Shown: positions 1 through 6,048 of the stretch, piece after piece
Layout of the letters: each line of letters starts with the position of its first letter
Numbering within the stretch: position 1 is the stretch's first letter
Source of the DNA: Pseudomonadota bacterium
GTDB lineage: Bacteria > Pseudomonadota > Gammaproteobacteria > Steroidobacterales > Steroidobacteraceae
Direction: 5' to 3'
Assembly (NCBI GenBank): GCA_003242495.1
Contig: QGUO01000194.1
Coordinates: 1 to 6,688 of the forward strand
Length of the DNA: 6,688 nt
Notes under the pieces: model-generated
Seen by the model: the letters and a program-made list of their open reading frames with translations, nothing else
Told to the model about the DNA's origin: nothing
Database searches by the model: none
Translations under genes and position numbers: made by a program

Positions 1-146
1 GATTACGGTTATCTAGTATGAAGCGGGCGACGAGGCCTGCGCGGGGGCGTGCGGCGGGCCATCGTCAGGCCGGCCGCGATCCTGCGCGATGGCGTGGACG
101 CATGCCGCACTCGCCCTGCTGCACGCAGCCGGCGAACGCGCCTTTG

Positions 147-175
147 TTGAGGTGCACGGCCGGTGCGCTTACGCT
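147..175 (+). promoter_or_regulatory. weak candidate sigma-70-like promoter for the receiver-fusion gene
   Basis: TTGAGG at 147-152 and TACGCT at 170-175 are separated by 17 bases, which would start a transcript near 182 and leave a leader of about 28 bases before the ATG at 210. The -10 box matches the consensus at only three of six positions, so this is a tentative call. The rest of 1-209 shows no gene I can support. Confidence 0.3.
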
Positions 176-209
176 ATCCCCTACCCCGTACCCTGGCGCT
201 CCTACAACA

Positions 210-1565
210 ATGACAGCGAAACGCGCGCTCATCGTCGACGACTCACGCTCTGCACGGGTGATTCTCGGTCGCATGCTCGAAGGCTACGGGTTGCAGGTCG
301 ACACCGCCGAATCCGCCGAGCAGGCGCTGGAATACCTGCGCGAACAGCGCCCCGATGTGATCTTCATGGATCATTTGATGCCCGGCATGGACGGCTTCCA
401 GGCAGTGCAGGCCCTCAAGGCCAACCCGCACACCGCCACCATTCCAGTCATGATGTACACCTCACAGGAGGGCGAGCTGTACCTGAGCCAGGCGCGGGCG
501 CTGGGCGCCGTCGGCGTGCTGCCGAAGACGGTCAAGCAAACCGACGTGTCGCGGGTGCTGTATCAACTGCGCTTGTTGCCCGATCGGCGCGCCGCCGATT
601 CCACGCACAGCCTGCCCGCCGCGCAGGCCGCGAGCGGCGCGTCGGAGACGGAGGTCGTACCGATCGAGCGGTCGCACGAGCCCGGCGAGATCGAGCGCGC
701 CGTGCGCGGCGCCATCGGTCCGGCGCTCGAGGAACAGACCACGGAGCTGCGGCGCTGCGTCACGCACGGCCTCGAGGCGTTGGGGCGGCGCATGACTGCA
801 CGGCTGGAGGCGTTGGCGGCGAGGCTGCCGGAGGCGCCGCCCGCGTCGGCTTCCGCAATCCCGGAAAGGCCTGCACGCCGGCGCTGGCTGCCGCTTGCGG
901 CCACCGTGGCGCTGGCATGGGTACCGGCGCTGGTGCTTGGCGCTCTGTACGTCCAGGCACTGAGCTCGACCTCGGGCCCGGCAAGCGCCGACTCGCGCCT
1001 CGGCGCGCTGGAAGCACAACAGGCGCAGATCCTCACGCTGCTCGCCGAGTTGCGCGCCGAGCTACGCTCCCCCGCAGCAGACAGCGAACCTGCGCAGCCG
1101 GCGCCCGCCGGCCTGCGCACGACCATCGAGCAGGTGCCCTATGGTGAAGCGCCGCTGGCCGGCGCCCGGCTCGAACGCCTGCGGGCGTTGCTCGCCGAGC
1201 TGCCGGACTTCCGCGGCCGGCTGCGCATCACCACCTACGTCGGCGACTTCTGCCTCACGGGCAATGCGCTCGAGGGCTACTCGATCGCGGCGGACGACCT
1301 GCCGGTGACGGGCTGCGACCTGCTCGGCAATCCCTTCGACGACGGGCTCACCATGGCCGAGCGCCAGTCGCTCGACTTCGCCAACCTGATCTCGACCTTC
1401 CAACGGGAAGTGGGCGATACGCTGGCCATCGGCGTGCAGCACCTGGGGCGCCAGCCGCGCGTGGCGTATCCGGATCGCGCGCGCGCCGCGCTCACGGCCG
1501 GCGAATGGAATCGAATCGCCGCCCAGAACAACCGCGTGGAATTTGCGCTCGAGCCCGCCAGCTGA
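210..1565 (+). CDS. CheY-like receiver fused through a membrane segment to an OmpA-like periplasmic domain
   Basis: This 451-residue protein begins with a complete phospho-receiver (about residues 4-122). The acidic pair is D10/D11, the phosphoacceptor is D54 within MDHLMPGMDG, the switch threonine is T84 and the conserved lysine is K106 (LPK). Residues 125-224 are a charged, helical, Ala/Arg/Glu-rich linker. One hydrophobic segment at about 226-248 should cross the inner membrane with the N-terminus inside, followed by a short coiled-coil-like stretch (about 262-280). The C-terminal part (about 300-451) ends in NNRVEF (440-445) after helices and strands laid out as in OmpA-like domains. It carries two cysteines, C348 and C369, that could form a disulfide in the periplasm. 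No DNA-binding or enzymatic output domain is present. The ATG at 210 was chosen because the receiver starts immediately after it; the upstream open frame has no recognisable domain. No clear Shine-Dalgarno sequence precedes it. The receiver call is firm; the OmpA-like call is inferred from layout. Confidence 0.88.
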   Translation: MTAKRALIVDDSRSARVILGRMLEGYGLQVDTAESAEQALEYLREQRPDVIFMDHLMPGMDGFQAVQALKANPHTATIPVMMYTSQEGELYLSQARALGAVGVLPKTVKQTDVSRVLYQLRLLPDRRAADSTHSLPAAQAASGASETEVVPIERSHEPGEIERAVRGAIGPALEEQTTELRRCVTHGLEALGRRMTARLEALAARLPEAPPASASAIPERPARRRWLPLAATVALAWVPALVLGALYVQALSSTSGPASADSRLGALEAQQAQILTLLAELRAELRSPAADSEPAQPAPAGLRTTIEQVPYGEAPLAGARLERLRALLAELPDFRGRLRITTYVGDFCLTGNALEGYSIAADDLPVTGCDLLGNPFDDGLTMAERQSLDFANLISTFQREVGDTLAIGVQHLGRQPRVAYPDRARAALTAGEWNRIAAQNNRVEFALEPAS

Positions 1566-1590
1566 TGCGCCGCCGGCCACCCGCAACCGT

Positions 1591-1596
1591 TACCAT
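1591..1596 (+). promoter_or_regulatory. possible -10 element just upstream of the reductase start
   Basis: TACCAT lies 9 bases before the ATG at 1606, in the 40-base gap after the receiver-fusion gene. If used, transcription would begin almost at the start codon and give a leaderless or near-leaderless mRNA. No matching -35 box is visible and there is no strong Shine-Dalgarno sequence. This is a weak call; cotranscription with the upstream gene is the alternative. Confidence 0.2.
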
Positions 1597-1605
1597 GGAT
1601 CCTGC

Positions 1606-2676
1606 ATGAGGACCGGCGAACCGGCATGGCTGCTGTACGGCGCGAGCGGTTACACCGGCGAGCTGATCGCGCGCGAGGCGGTGCGCCGCGGAATGCGGCC
1701 GGTGCTGGCCGGCCGCTCGCGCACGCGCATCGAGCGACTCGCCGCGGAGCTTGACTGTCCCTGCGCGGTCTTCGCGCTGGAGGACCACACCGCGATGCTC
1801 GACGCCCTGCAGGGCATGACCGCGGTGCTGCACTGTGCGGGGCCGTTCTCGGCGACGGCCCCGCCGATGATGCAGGCATGCCTCGCGGCGCGTGTGCATT
1901 ACCTGGACATCACGGGCGAGATCGATGTGTTCGAGCTGGCCCGGGGAGCGGACGACCGGGCGCAGCGTGCGGGCATCGTGCTGTGCCCCGGCGTCGGGTT
2001 CGACGTGGTGCCCACGGATTGCGTGGCGTTGAAGCTCAAGGAGGCGCTGCCGGATGCCACGCACCTGGCGCTCGGTTTCGAGAGCCGTGCGGGACGCAGT
2101 GTCGGCACGGCGAAAACCGCGGTCGAGTCGCTTGGTCTCGGCTGTCGCGTGCGGCGTGAGGGACATATCGTTCGATTGCCGCTGGGCGCGCTCACCCGCC
2201 GCATCGACTTCGGCGCAGGCGAGCGCATGGCCGTCGCCATCCCGTGGGGCGACGTGAGCACGGCATACTACACGACCGGTATCGGCAACATCGAGGTCTA
2301 CGTGGCTGCATCGCCCAGGACGATTCGACGCATGCGGTGCATGAACTGGGCGCGTCCGCTGCTGCGCCAGCCCTGGCTGGTGCGGGCGCTGCAACGTCGC
2401 ATCGAGCGCACCGTGAAGCCGCCCGACAGGACGCAACGCGAAGCCAATGAGACCTTGGTGTGGGGTGAGGTGCGCAACGCCGGCGGCCGGCTCGTGCGCG
2501 CGCGTCTGCGCACGGCCGACGGTTATCAGTTGACCGTGTCCGCCTCGCTGGCGCTGCTCGCCGAGGTCATACGCGGCACGCATCCGCCGGGCTTCGCAAC
2601 GCCTGCACGGCTGGTCGGCGCGGACTTCGTGACCACGCTGCCGGGATCGTCGGCCATCCGCCTGGACACCCCATGA
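1606..2676 (+). CDS. saccharopine dehydrogenase-like / trans-acting enoyl reductase family NADP-dependent oxidoreductase
   Basis: This 356-residue protein has an N-terminal Rossmann fold with the glycine-rich loop GASGYTGE at residues 12-19. A basic AGRSR stretch (35-39) after the second strand usually signals a preference for NADP(H). The family-typical segments CAGPF and YLDITGE follow, then FDVVPTD. These features match the saccharopine-dehydrogenase-like family that includes mycobacterial trans-acting enoyl reductases and uncharacterised proteobacterial homologues. The true substrate is unknown; despite the family name it is unlikely to make saccharopine. Length is somewhat below the roughly 400 residues common for mycobacterial members. 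The start at 1606 places the nucleotide-binding strand 8 residues in, as usual for the fold. Its stop codon overlaps the start of the downstream hydrolase (ATGA), so the two products are probably made together and may act on the same lipid-like substrate (inference). Confidence 0.87.
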   Translation: MRTGEPAWLLYGASGYTGELIAREAVRRGMRPVLAGRSRTRIERLAAELDCPCAVFALEDHTAMLDALQGMTAVLHCAGPFSATAPPMMQACLAARVHYLDITGEIDVFELARGADDRAQRAGIVLCPGVGFDVVPTDCVALKLKEALPDATHLALGFESRAGRSVGTAKTAVESLGLGCRVRREGHIVRLPLGALTRRIDFGAGERMAVAIPWGDVSTAYYTTGIGNIEVYVAASPRTIRRMRCMNWARPLLRQPWLVRALQRRIERTVKPPDRTQREANETLVWGEVRNAGGRLVRARLRTADGYQLTVSASLALLAEVIRGTHPPGFATPARLVGADFVTTLPGSSAIRLDTP

Positions 2677-3779
2677 GTCGCATGCCCGCGCCCGTCACGC
2701 TGTCGGCGAGACTCGCCTCCGCTTTCGCTCCGCCGGCCTGGCTCGCTCATCCCCATGTGCAGTCCGTGCTGCCGAGCCTGCGCCTGCGTCGGCCTCTGCT
2801 GGCGCGCCGCGCCGCGCGCATGCTCGCCTGCGACCGCGTGCACGTGCTCGACTGCGGCGAGGGCGTGCGGCTGATCGGTCATCACGCGAGCCACGCCGCC
2901 GCGGGCGAAGCACCGGCCCGGGACCTGGTCATCCTGCTGCACGGCTGGGAAGGCAGCGCCGAGTCGCTCTACGTGCTGTCGCTCGGCAGTCACTTGTTCG
3001 AGCTGGGCTGCGATGTCTTTCGTCTGAACTTCCGTGACCACGGACCGAGCCACCATCTGAACCCGGAGATCTTCCATTCCTGCCGCATCGCCGAGGTGGT
3101 CGGCGCGGTGCGCTGCGTGCAATCGATGTTCCCCAAGCAGCGCCTGACGATCGCCGGCTTCTCGCTGGGCGGCAACTTCGCGCTGCGTGTCGCCGTGCGC
3201 GCGCCGGCCCGGGGCATCCGGCTCGAGCAGGCCATCGCGGTCTGCCCGGTGTTGAGCCCGCACAGCACGATGGCGGCGCTGGAGAACGGCTGGTTCGTGT
3301 ACCAGCGCTATTTCATCGCCAAGTGGAAGCGCTCGCTCGAGATCAAGCAACGCCACTTCCCCGAGCTCTACGATTTTCGCCCGATTCTCGCGCAGCACAG
3401 CCTGCGCGCCATGACCGAGATGCTGGTCGAACGCTACAGTGAGTTTCCCGATCTCGATGCCTACCTGAACGGCTACTCCATCGTGGGCGACGCCCTGGCG
3501 GCGCTCGAGGTCCCGAGTCGCATCCTGTTCGCCCTGGACGATCCCATCATCCCCGCGCGCGATCTGCCCGCGCTGGCACGCACGCCGCGGCTCGAGGTGC
3601 TCGAAAGCGCACGGGGCGGGCACTGCGGATTCATGGACAGGCTCCACGGACCAAGCTGGGCCGATCGCCAGGTCGCCGCGCTGATGGGCCTGGACACACG
3701 CGGCCGCGACGCGGATGGGGAGCCGGACCGGATCCCGTCCGCCGCCCGGACTCGCGACCGGGATCCCGGGCGGCCCTGA
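2673..3779 (+). CDS. EMB8/YheT-type alpha/beta hydrolase
   Basis: This 368-residue alpha/beta hydrolase carries the oxyanion motif LLHGWEG (H90-G91-W92) and the nucleophile elbow GFSLGGN with S164. An acidic residue is present in the LDDP motif (D289/D290), and the catalytic histidine is H317 in GGHCGF. The N-terminal segment PPAWLAHPHVQSVLP and the LNFRDHGPS motif are typical of the YheT / embryogenesis-associated EMB8 subfamily, whose members are predicted esterases or lipases of mostly unknown substrate. All triad residues are present, so the enzyme should be active. There is no signal peptide, so it is probably cytoplasmic. The ATG at 2673 overlaps the upstream TGA by 4 bases; a second ATG at codon 4 is possible. 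The last 25 or so residues are a hydrophilic Arg/Asp/Pro-rich tail, encoded across an inverted repeat and probably not conserved. Confidence 0.91.
   Translation: MSRMPAPVTLSARLASAFAPPAWLAHPHVQSVLPSLRLRRPLLARRAARMLACDRVHVLDCGEGVRLIGHHASHAAAGEAPARDLVILLHGWEGSAESLYVLSLGSHLFELGCDVFRLNFRDHGPSHHLNPEIFHSCRIAEVVGAVRCVQSMFPKQRLTIAGFSLGGNFALRVAVRAPARGIRLEQAIAVCPVLSPHSTMAALENGWFVYQRYFIAKWKRSLEIKQRHFPELYDFRPILAQHSLRAMTEMLVERYSEFPDLDAYLNGYSIVGDALAALEVPSRILFALDDPIIPARDLPALARTPRLEVLESARGGHCGFMDRLHGPSWADRQVAALMGLDTRGRDADGEPDRIPSAARTRDRDPGRP
3741..3774 (+). repeat. inverted repeat at the 3' end of the hydrolase gene
   Basis: GCCGCCCGG at 3741-3749 is perfectly complementary to CCGGGCGGC at 3766-3774, with a 16-base loop. 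An overlapping alternative pairing joins GGATCCCG (3730-3737) to CGGGATCC (3759-3766). No T-run follows, so it is not a canonical intrinsic terminator. It could still block 3' exonucleases or help end the three-gene transcript. Confidence 0.4.
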
Positions 3780-3943
3780 CGACGCTCAGCGCCGCGGGCC
3801 ATGGTTTCAGGTGGCGCCGCCACGCGCCGACATCGACTGGCACGGCATGCCGCCCCTCGGCTCGCTCGTAGTGGATACCGCCGCTGGGGCTGCTCACGCA
3901 CTGGATCGACGGCCTGACGGGCTGCGGCTGAGCCCGGGGCAAT
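3780..3943. other. convergent intergenic gap without a recognisable gene
   Basis: These 164 bases separate the ends of the hydrolase and bactofilin genes. I see only short GC-rich palindromes: GTGGCG-C-CGCCAC at 3811-3823 and CGGCATGCCG at 3843-3852. Neither strand has a T-tract next to a hairpin, so termination here may be Rho-dependent. No small ORF shows a convincing start or recognisable protein. Confidence 0.5.
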
Positions 3944-4339
3944 TCAGGAGCGGCGCTTCTCCTGGTACTCGACGACCGGCGCACCGCTGGTGACCGCCAT
4001 CTCGCCATCGATCACGGCCCCTTCGGCCACGGCGATGACGCGGGCCTGGACGGTTCCCTTGATCCGCGCGGTCTTGCGGATTTCGAGTTTCTCGCGGATG
4101 AGGACCGTGCCTTCGACTTCGCCGGCCAGGATGGCGTTGTTCGCCTCGAGCTTGCCCTCCCAGCGTCCACCCTCGGACAAGGTCACCACGCCGCACACCG
4201 AACAGTCGCCGACGACTTTGCCTCCGACCACCAGGTCGCCCTGGCAGTCGAGATTGCCGTTCAACGTGGTCCCATCGCCGATGAACGTCGGGCTGCCCGA
4301 GATTCGATCGGCGTGACGGCGGCGCGGAGTATCGGACAT
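3944..4339 (-). CDS. bactofilin (polymer-forming cytoskeletal protein)
   Basis: This 131-residue protein is a small bactofilin (DUF583 family). The core, about residues 19-118, is a run of Gly/Val/Ile-rich repeats. Examples are IGDGTTLNGNL, GDLVVGGKVVGD, LEANNAILAGEVEG and ARIKGTVQA. Their regular hydrophobic spacing is the signature of the right-handed beta-helix that polymerises into nucleotide-independent filaments. Short polar tails flank the core: a basic, arginine-rich N-terminus (residues 6-12) and a C-terminus ending EYQEKRRS. Bactofilins scaffold cell-wall enzymes and shape or polarity functions at the inner membrane. Three cysteines in the first rungs (C32, C46, C49) are notable. 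The start at 4339 is fixed by AGGGAG six bases upstream; an in-frame ATG at 4399 lies upstream of the predicted transcription start. It is transcribed alone, away from the M16 operon. Confidence 0.93.
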   Translation of the reverse strand: MSDTPRRRHADRISGSPTFIGDGTTLNGNLDCQGDLVVGGKVVGDCSVCGVVTLSEGGRWEGKLEANNAILAGEVEGTVLIREKLEIRKTARIKGTVQARVIAVAEGAVIDGEMAVTSGAPVVEYQEKRRS

Positions 4340-4345
4340 CTGAGT

Positions 4346-4351
4346 CTCCCT
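4346..4351 (-). promoter_or_regulatory. ribosome binding site of the bactofilin gene
   Basis: On the minus strand AGGGAG sits six bases before the ATG at 4337-4339. It decides this start over the in-frame ATG 20 codons further upstream. Confidence 0.8.
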
Positions 4352-4369
4352 GCTCGAAAAGTGGGCGGT

Positions 4370-4398
4370 AATGTAGGGATCTGGTCCCCGGCTGTCCA
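4370..4398 (-). promoter_or_regulatory. sigma-70-like promoter of the bactofilin gene
   Basis: On the minus strand, TGGACA (4393-4398, five of six consensus matches) is followed after exactly 17 bases by TACATT (4370-4375, four of six). Transcription would begin near 4363 and give a leader of about 24 bases that contains the ribosome binding site. This is the best sigma-70-type promoter in the window. Confidence 0.6.
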
Positions 4399-4402
4399 AA
4401 GC

Positions 4403-4417
4403 TGACGTTCCGCGTCA
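4403..4417. repeat. operator-like inverted repeat TGACG-N5-CGTCA
   Basis: Perfect five-base arms TGACG (4403-4407) and CGTCA (4413-4417) flank a five-base centre. The site lies just upstream of the bactofilin -35 box and about 57-71 bases upstream of the sigma-54 -24 element, so it could bind a regulator of either promoter. No specific protein can be assigned. Confidence 0.3.
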
Positions 4418-4429
4418 CGCCCGGGCCGA

Positions 4430-4463
4430 TTCGCGCCACGGTAACTCATTGATCGCACGCGAA
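4430..4463. repeat. spaced inverted repeat TTCGCG...CGCGAA upstream of the sigma-54 promoter
   Basis: TTCGCG (4430-4435) and CGCGAA (4458-4463) are perfect inverted copies with centres 28 bases apart, ending nine bases before the -24 box. They may be enhancer-binding half-sites, but six-base GC-rich arms can also arise by chance in this sequence. Confidence 0.2.
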
Positions 4464-4471
4464 CCGACGCC

Positions 4472-4488
4472 TTGGCACATGCATTGCA
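4472..4488 (+). promoter_or_regulatory. sigma-54 (RpoN) -24/-12 promoter
   Basis: The element reads TTGGCAC, five bases, then TTGCA. It has the invariant GG at 4474-4475 and GC at 4486-4487 with the required ten bases between them. This matches the RpoN consensus (YTGGCAC-N5-TTGC) at essentially every key position and is followed by an A-run, as is common. The predicted start is at about 4499. Such promoters need an AAA+ enhancer-binding protein acting from upstream, so the RNA made here should respond to a specific signal. No protein-coding gene begins soon after it. Confidence 0.75.
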
Positions 4489-4498
4489 AAACGATGCG

Positions 4499-4602
4499 TG
4501 CTATGCGCTGAACCTCAGTGTCGCTGGCCGGCTCGCCCGGTCCGCGGCCACGGGTTCGATTCGAAGCCGCCGGCGTCTTCCCCGCTGGCGGCTCTTTTTT
4601 TT
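4499..4602 (+). ncRNA. predicted sigma-54-dependent small RNA (about 104 nt)
   Basis: The predicted RNA runs from the start site of the sigma-54 promoter to the end of the T-run of a strong intrinsic terminator. Three stems can be drawn. The first is 4505-4511 with 4515-4521, seven pairs including two or more G-U, closing an ACC loop. The second is TGGCCG (4525-4530) with CGGCCA (4545-4550). The third is the terminator hairpin (4565-4593). Between stems two and three is a mostly single-stranded stretch (4551-4564) that could serve as a base-pairing seed. Hairpins followed by a single-stranded region and a U-rich 3' end are the usual form of Hfq-binding sRNAs. I recognise no known family. The alternative is that it is a terminated leader of the M16 operon, which starts about 105 bases further on. 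Promoter and terminator are directly visible; the RNA itself is inferred. Confidence 0.62.
4565..4602 (+). terminator. strong rho-independent terminator
   Basis: AGCCGCCGGCG (4565-4575) pairs with CGCTGGCGGCT (4583-4593) to give 11 pairs, one of them G-U, around a seven-base loop. After one C come eight T residues (4595-4602). It is oriented rightward. The nearest upstream rightward protein gene ends almost 800 bases earlier, so it most likely ends the RNA started at the sigma-54 promoter. Confidence 0.9.
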
Positions 4603-4651
4603 CGGGTGCGCGCCACGATGGTGAGCGCTGCGCGACACCCGCCGCCAAGGC

Positions 4652-4657
4652 TATCAT
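4652..4657 (+). promoter_or_regulatory. candidate -10 element for the M16 peptidase operon
   Basis: TATCAT matches the -10 consensus at four of six positions and lies downstream of the terminator. It would start transcription near 4664 with a leader of about 44 bases. No good -35 box is seen at the expected distance. Position rather than sequence quality supports it: the operon needs a promoter after the terminator. Confidence 0.35.
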
Positions 4658-4695
4658 GGCGGCCTCGCATGCATCCCGCACCCCCTGTGCAGAAT

Positions 4696-4700
4696 GGAGG
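4696..4700 (+). promoter_or_regulatory. ribosome binding site of the first M16 gene
   Basis: GGAGG lies seven bases before the ATG at 4708 and is the strongest Shine-Dalgarno match in the region. It fixes this start over the in-frame upstream GTG at 4498 and ATGs at 4618 and 4669. Confidence 0.85.
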
Positions 4701-4707
4701 CCGCTTC

Positions 4708-6048
4708 ATGCTTCGCCCGGCCACTCGTTTCGCCGTCCTGCTCGCCGCATGGTGGGCGCACGCCGCCGTCGCACAGGTACCGGGCGCGGACCAGGTCCGG
4801 GCCGTCACCCTGGACAATGGCATGCAGGTCATCGTCTGGCCGGACCACGACATTCCCAACGTGGCGCTGTACAACTGGGTGCGCGTCGGCAGCCGCAACG
4901 AGGTCCCGGGGATCACCGGGCTCGCGCATTTCTTCGAGCACATGATGTTCAACGGCACGACGACCCGGGCGCCCGGCGAGTTCGACCGGGTGCTCGAGGC
5001 CAACGGCGCACGCAACAATGCGTTCACGTCCCAGGACGTCACCGTCTATCAGGACTGGCTGCCGCGCACGGCGCTCGAGACGGTGTTCGAGCTCGAGGCC
5101 GACCGCCTGCGCAATCTCTCCTTCGATCCGCAGGTCGTGGAAAGCGAGCGCGGCGTGGTGCGTTCCGAACGGCGGCTGAGCGTCGACGACAATCATGCCC
5201 GCCGGCTCAGCGAGCAGGTGCAGGCGACGGCGTTCCTCGCCCATCCCTACGGCATGCCCGTCATCGGCTGGCCATCGGACATCGAGTCCTGGCGAATCGC
5301 GGATCTCGAGCAGTTCTTCGCGAAATACTACGCGCCGAACAATTGCACGCTGGTCATCGTCGGCGCGGTCGACCCCGAGGAGGCGCTTGCCCTGGCGCGC
5401 AAGCACTTCGGACCCATTGCGCGGCAGACGCCGCCCGAGCCCATCCGCACACGCGAGCCGCCACAGCGCGGCGAACGTCGCGTGCATGTCGCCATCGATG
5501 CGCAGACGCCGTTGCTGCAAGTCGCCTATCACGGCATCGCCGGCGCCGACCCGCGCGCCCCCGCACTGGAGCTGCTGATGCGCATCCTCACCGACGGCGA
5601 CGCGTCCCGGCTGCATCGGCGACTGGTCGAGGAACAGCGCCTCGCGATCTCGGTCGACGGCTACGCGGACGAGGGCTTCGACCCGGGCCTGGTCTGGTTC
5701 TTCCTGTCCCTGCCGGCGCAGGGCGACCTGGCGACCGCCGAAGCGGCGCTCACGCGCGAGCTCGCCGGCGTGGTGCGCGAGGGCGTCAGCGCCGCGGAGC
5801 TGTCCCGGGCGCGCAACCAGGCGCTCGCGGACTTCTGGCGAGGCCTGGCCACCATCGACGGCAAGGCGGCCGCGCTCGGTGAATACGCCGTGCTCAAGGG
5901 CGGCTACGAAAAGCTGTTCGACGCCCCGGCGAAGTACCAGGCCGTCACCCTGGACGACATCAAGCAGGTCGCCGCCGACCTCTTGGATCCCACCCGGCGC
6001 ACCGTCGGCACGCTCGGCGGTCGGGGCTCCGCGGAGGAGGCATCATGA
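4708..6048 (+). CDS. M16 family zinc metallopeptidase, catalytically intact subunit
   Basis: This 446-residue protein begins with a signal peptide: basic residues, a hydrophobic run, and probable cleavage after AVA at residue 22. It is therefore expected in the periplasm. The inverted zinc motif HFFEH gives H74, E77 and H78. E154 in the VVRSERR segment is 76 residues after the second histidine, the spacing expected for the third zinc ligand of pitrilysin-family enzymes. The second half (about 230-440) is the M16 C-terminal domain. It includes the HRRLVEEQRLA segment and a DPTRRTVGTL end. The enzyme should cleave small proteins or unfolded peptides. At about 450 residues it is half the size of pitrilysin and should work as a dimer of two-domain subunits. 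The next gene overlaps its stop by ATGA and encodes the likely inactive partner. Such tandem pairs are common in proteobacteria; the natural substrate is not evident. Confidence 0.95.
   Translation: MLRPATRFAVLLAAWWAHAAVAQVPGADQVRAVTLDNGMQVIVWPDHDIPNVALYNWVRVGSRNEVPGITGLAHFFEHMMFNGTTTRAPGEFDRVLEANGARNNAFTSQDVTVYQDWLPRTALETVFELEADRLRNLSFDPQVVESERGVVRSERRLSVDDNHARRLSEQVQATAFLAHPYGMPVIGWPSDIESWRIADLEQFFAKYYAPNNCTLVIVGAVDPEEALALARKHFGPIARQTPPEPIRTREPPQRGERRVHVAIDAQTPLLQVAYHGIAGADPRAPALELLMRILTDGDASRLHRRLVEEQRLAISVDGYADEGFDPGLVWFFLSLPAQGDLATAEAALTRELAGVVREGVSAAELSRARNQALADFWRGLATIDGKAAALGEYAVLKGGYEKLFDAPAKYQAVTLDDIKQVAADLLDPTRRTVGTLGGRGSAEEAS
6033..6040 (+). promoter_or_regulatory. ribosome binding site of the second M16 gene
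   Basis: GGAGGAGG sits four bases before the ATG at 6045, inside the end of the first M16 gene. A strong site at an ATGA overlap suggests tightly matched production of the two subunits. Confidence 0.75.

Noticed and set aside
18..209. In-frame 64-codon extension upstream of the receiver-fusion start
   Set aside because: It encodes Arg/Pro/Ala-rich sequence with no domain, and the receiver begins exactly at the ATG at 210, as is usual for the family.
1492..2583. Long minus-strand open frame opposite the reductase
   Set aside because: Its composition is typical of the antisense of a GC-rich gene, with no recognisable motif or start signals. The plus-strand gene has a clear Rossmann motif.
3839..3851. 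TGGCAC followed by TGCC, resembling another sigma-54 promoter
   Set aside because: The GG-to-GC spacing is two bases too short, and no gene or terminator lies suitably downstream.
4553..4562. GGTTCGATTC resembling a tRNA T-loop
   Set aside because: The flanking bases do not form a T-stem, and there is no acceptor stem, anticodon arm or CCA end. TTCGA-T-TCGAA here is just a near-palindrome.
4498..4707. In-frame GTG-initiated N-terminal extension of the first M16 gene
   Set aside because: It crosses the intrinsic terminator, lacks a ribosome binding site, and would bury the signal peptide that starts at 4708 behind a strong GGAGG.
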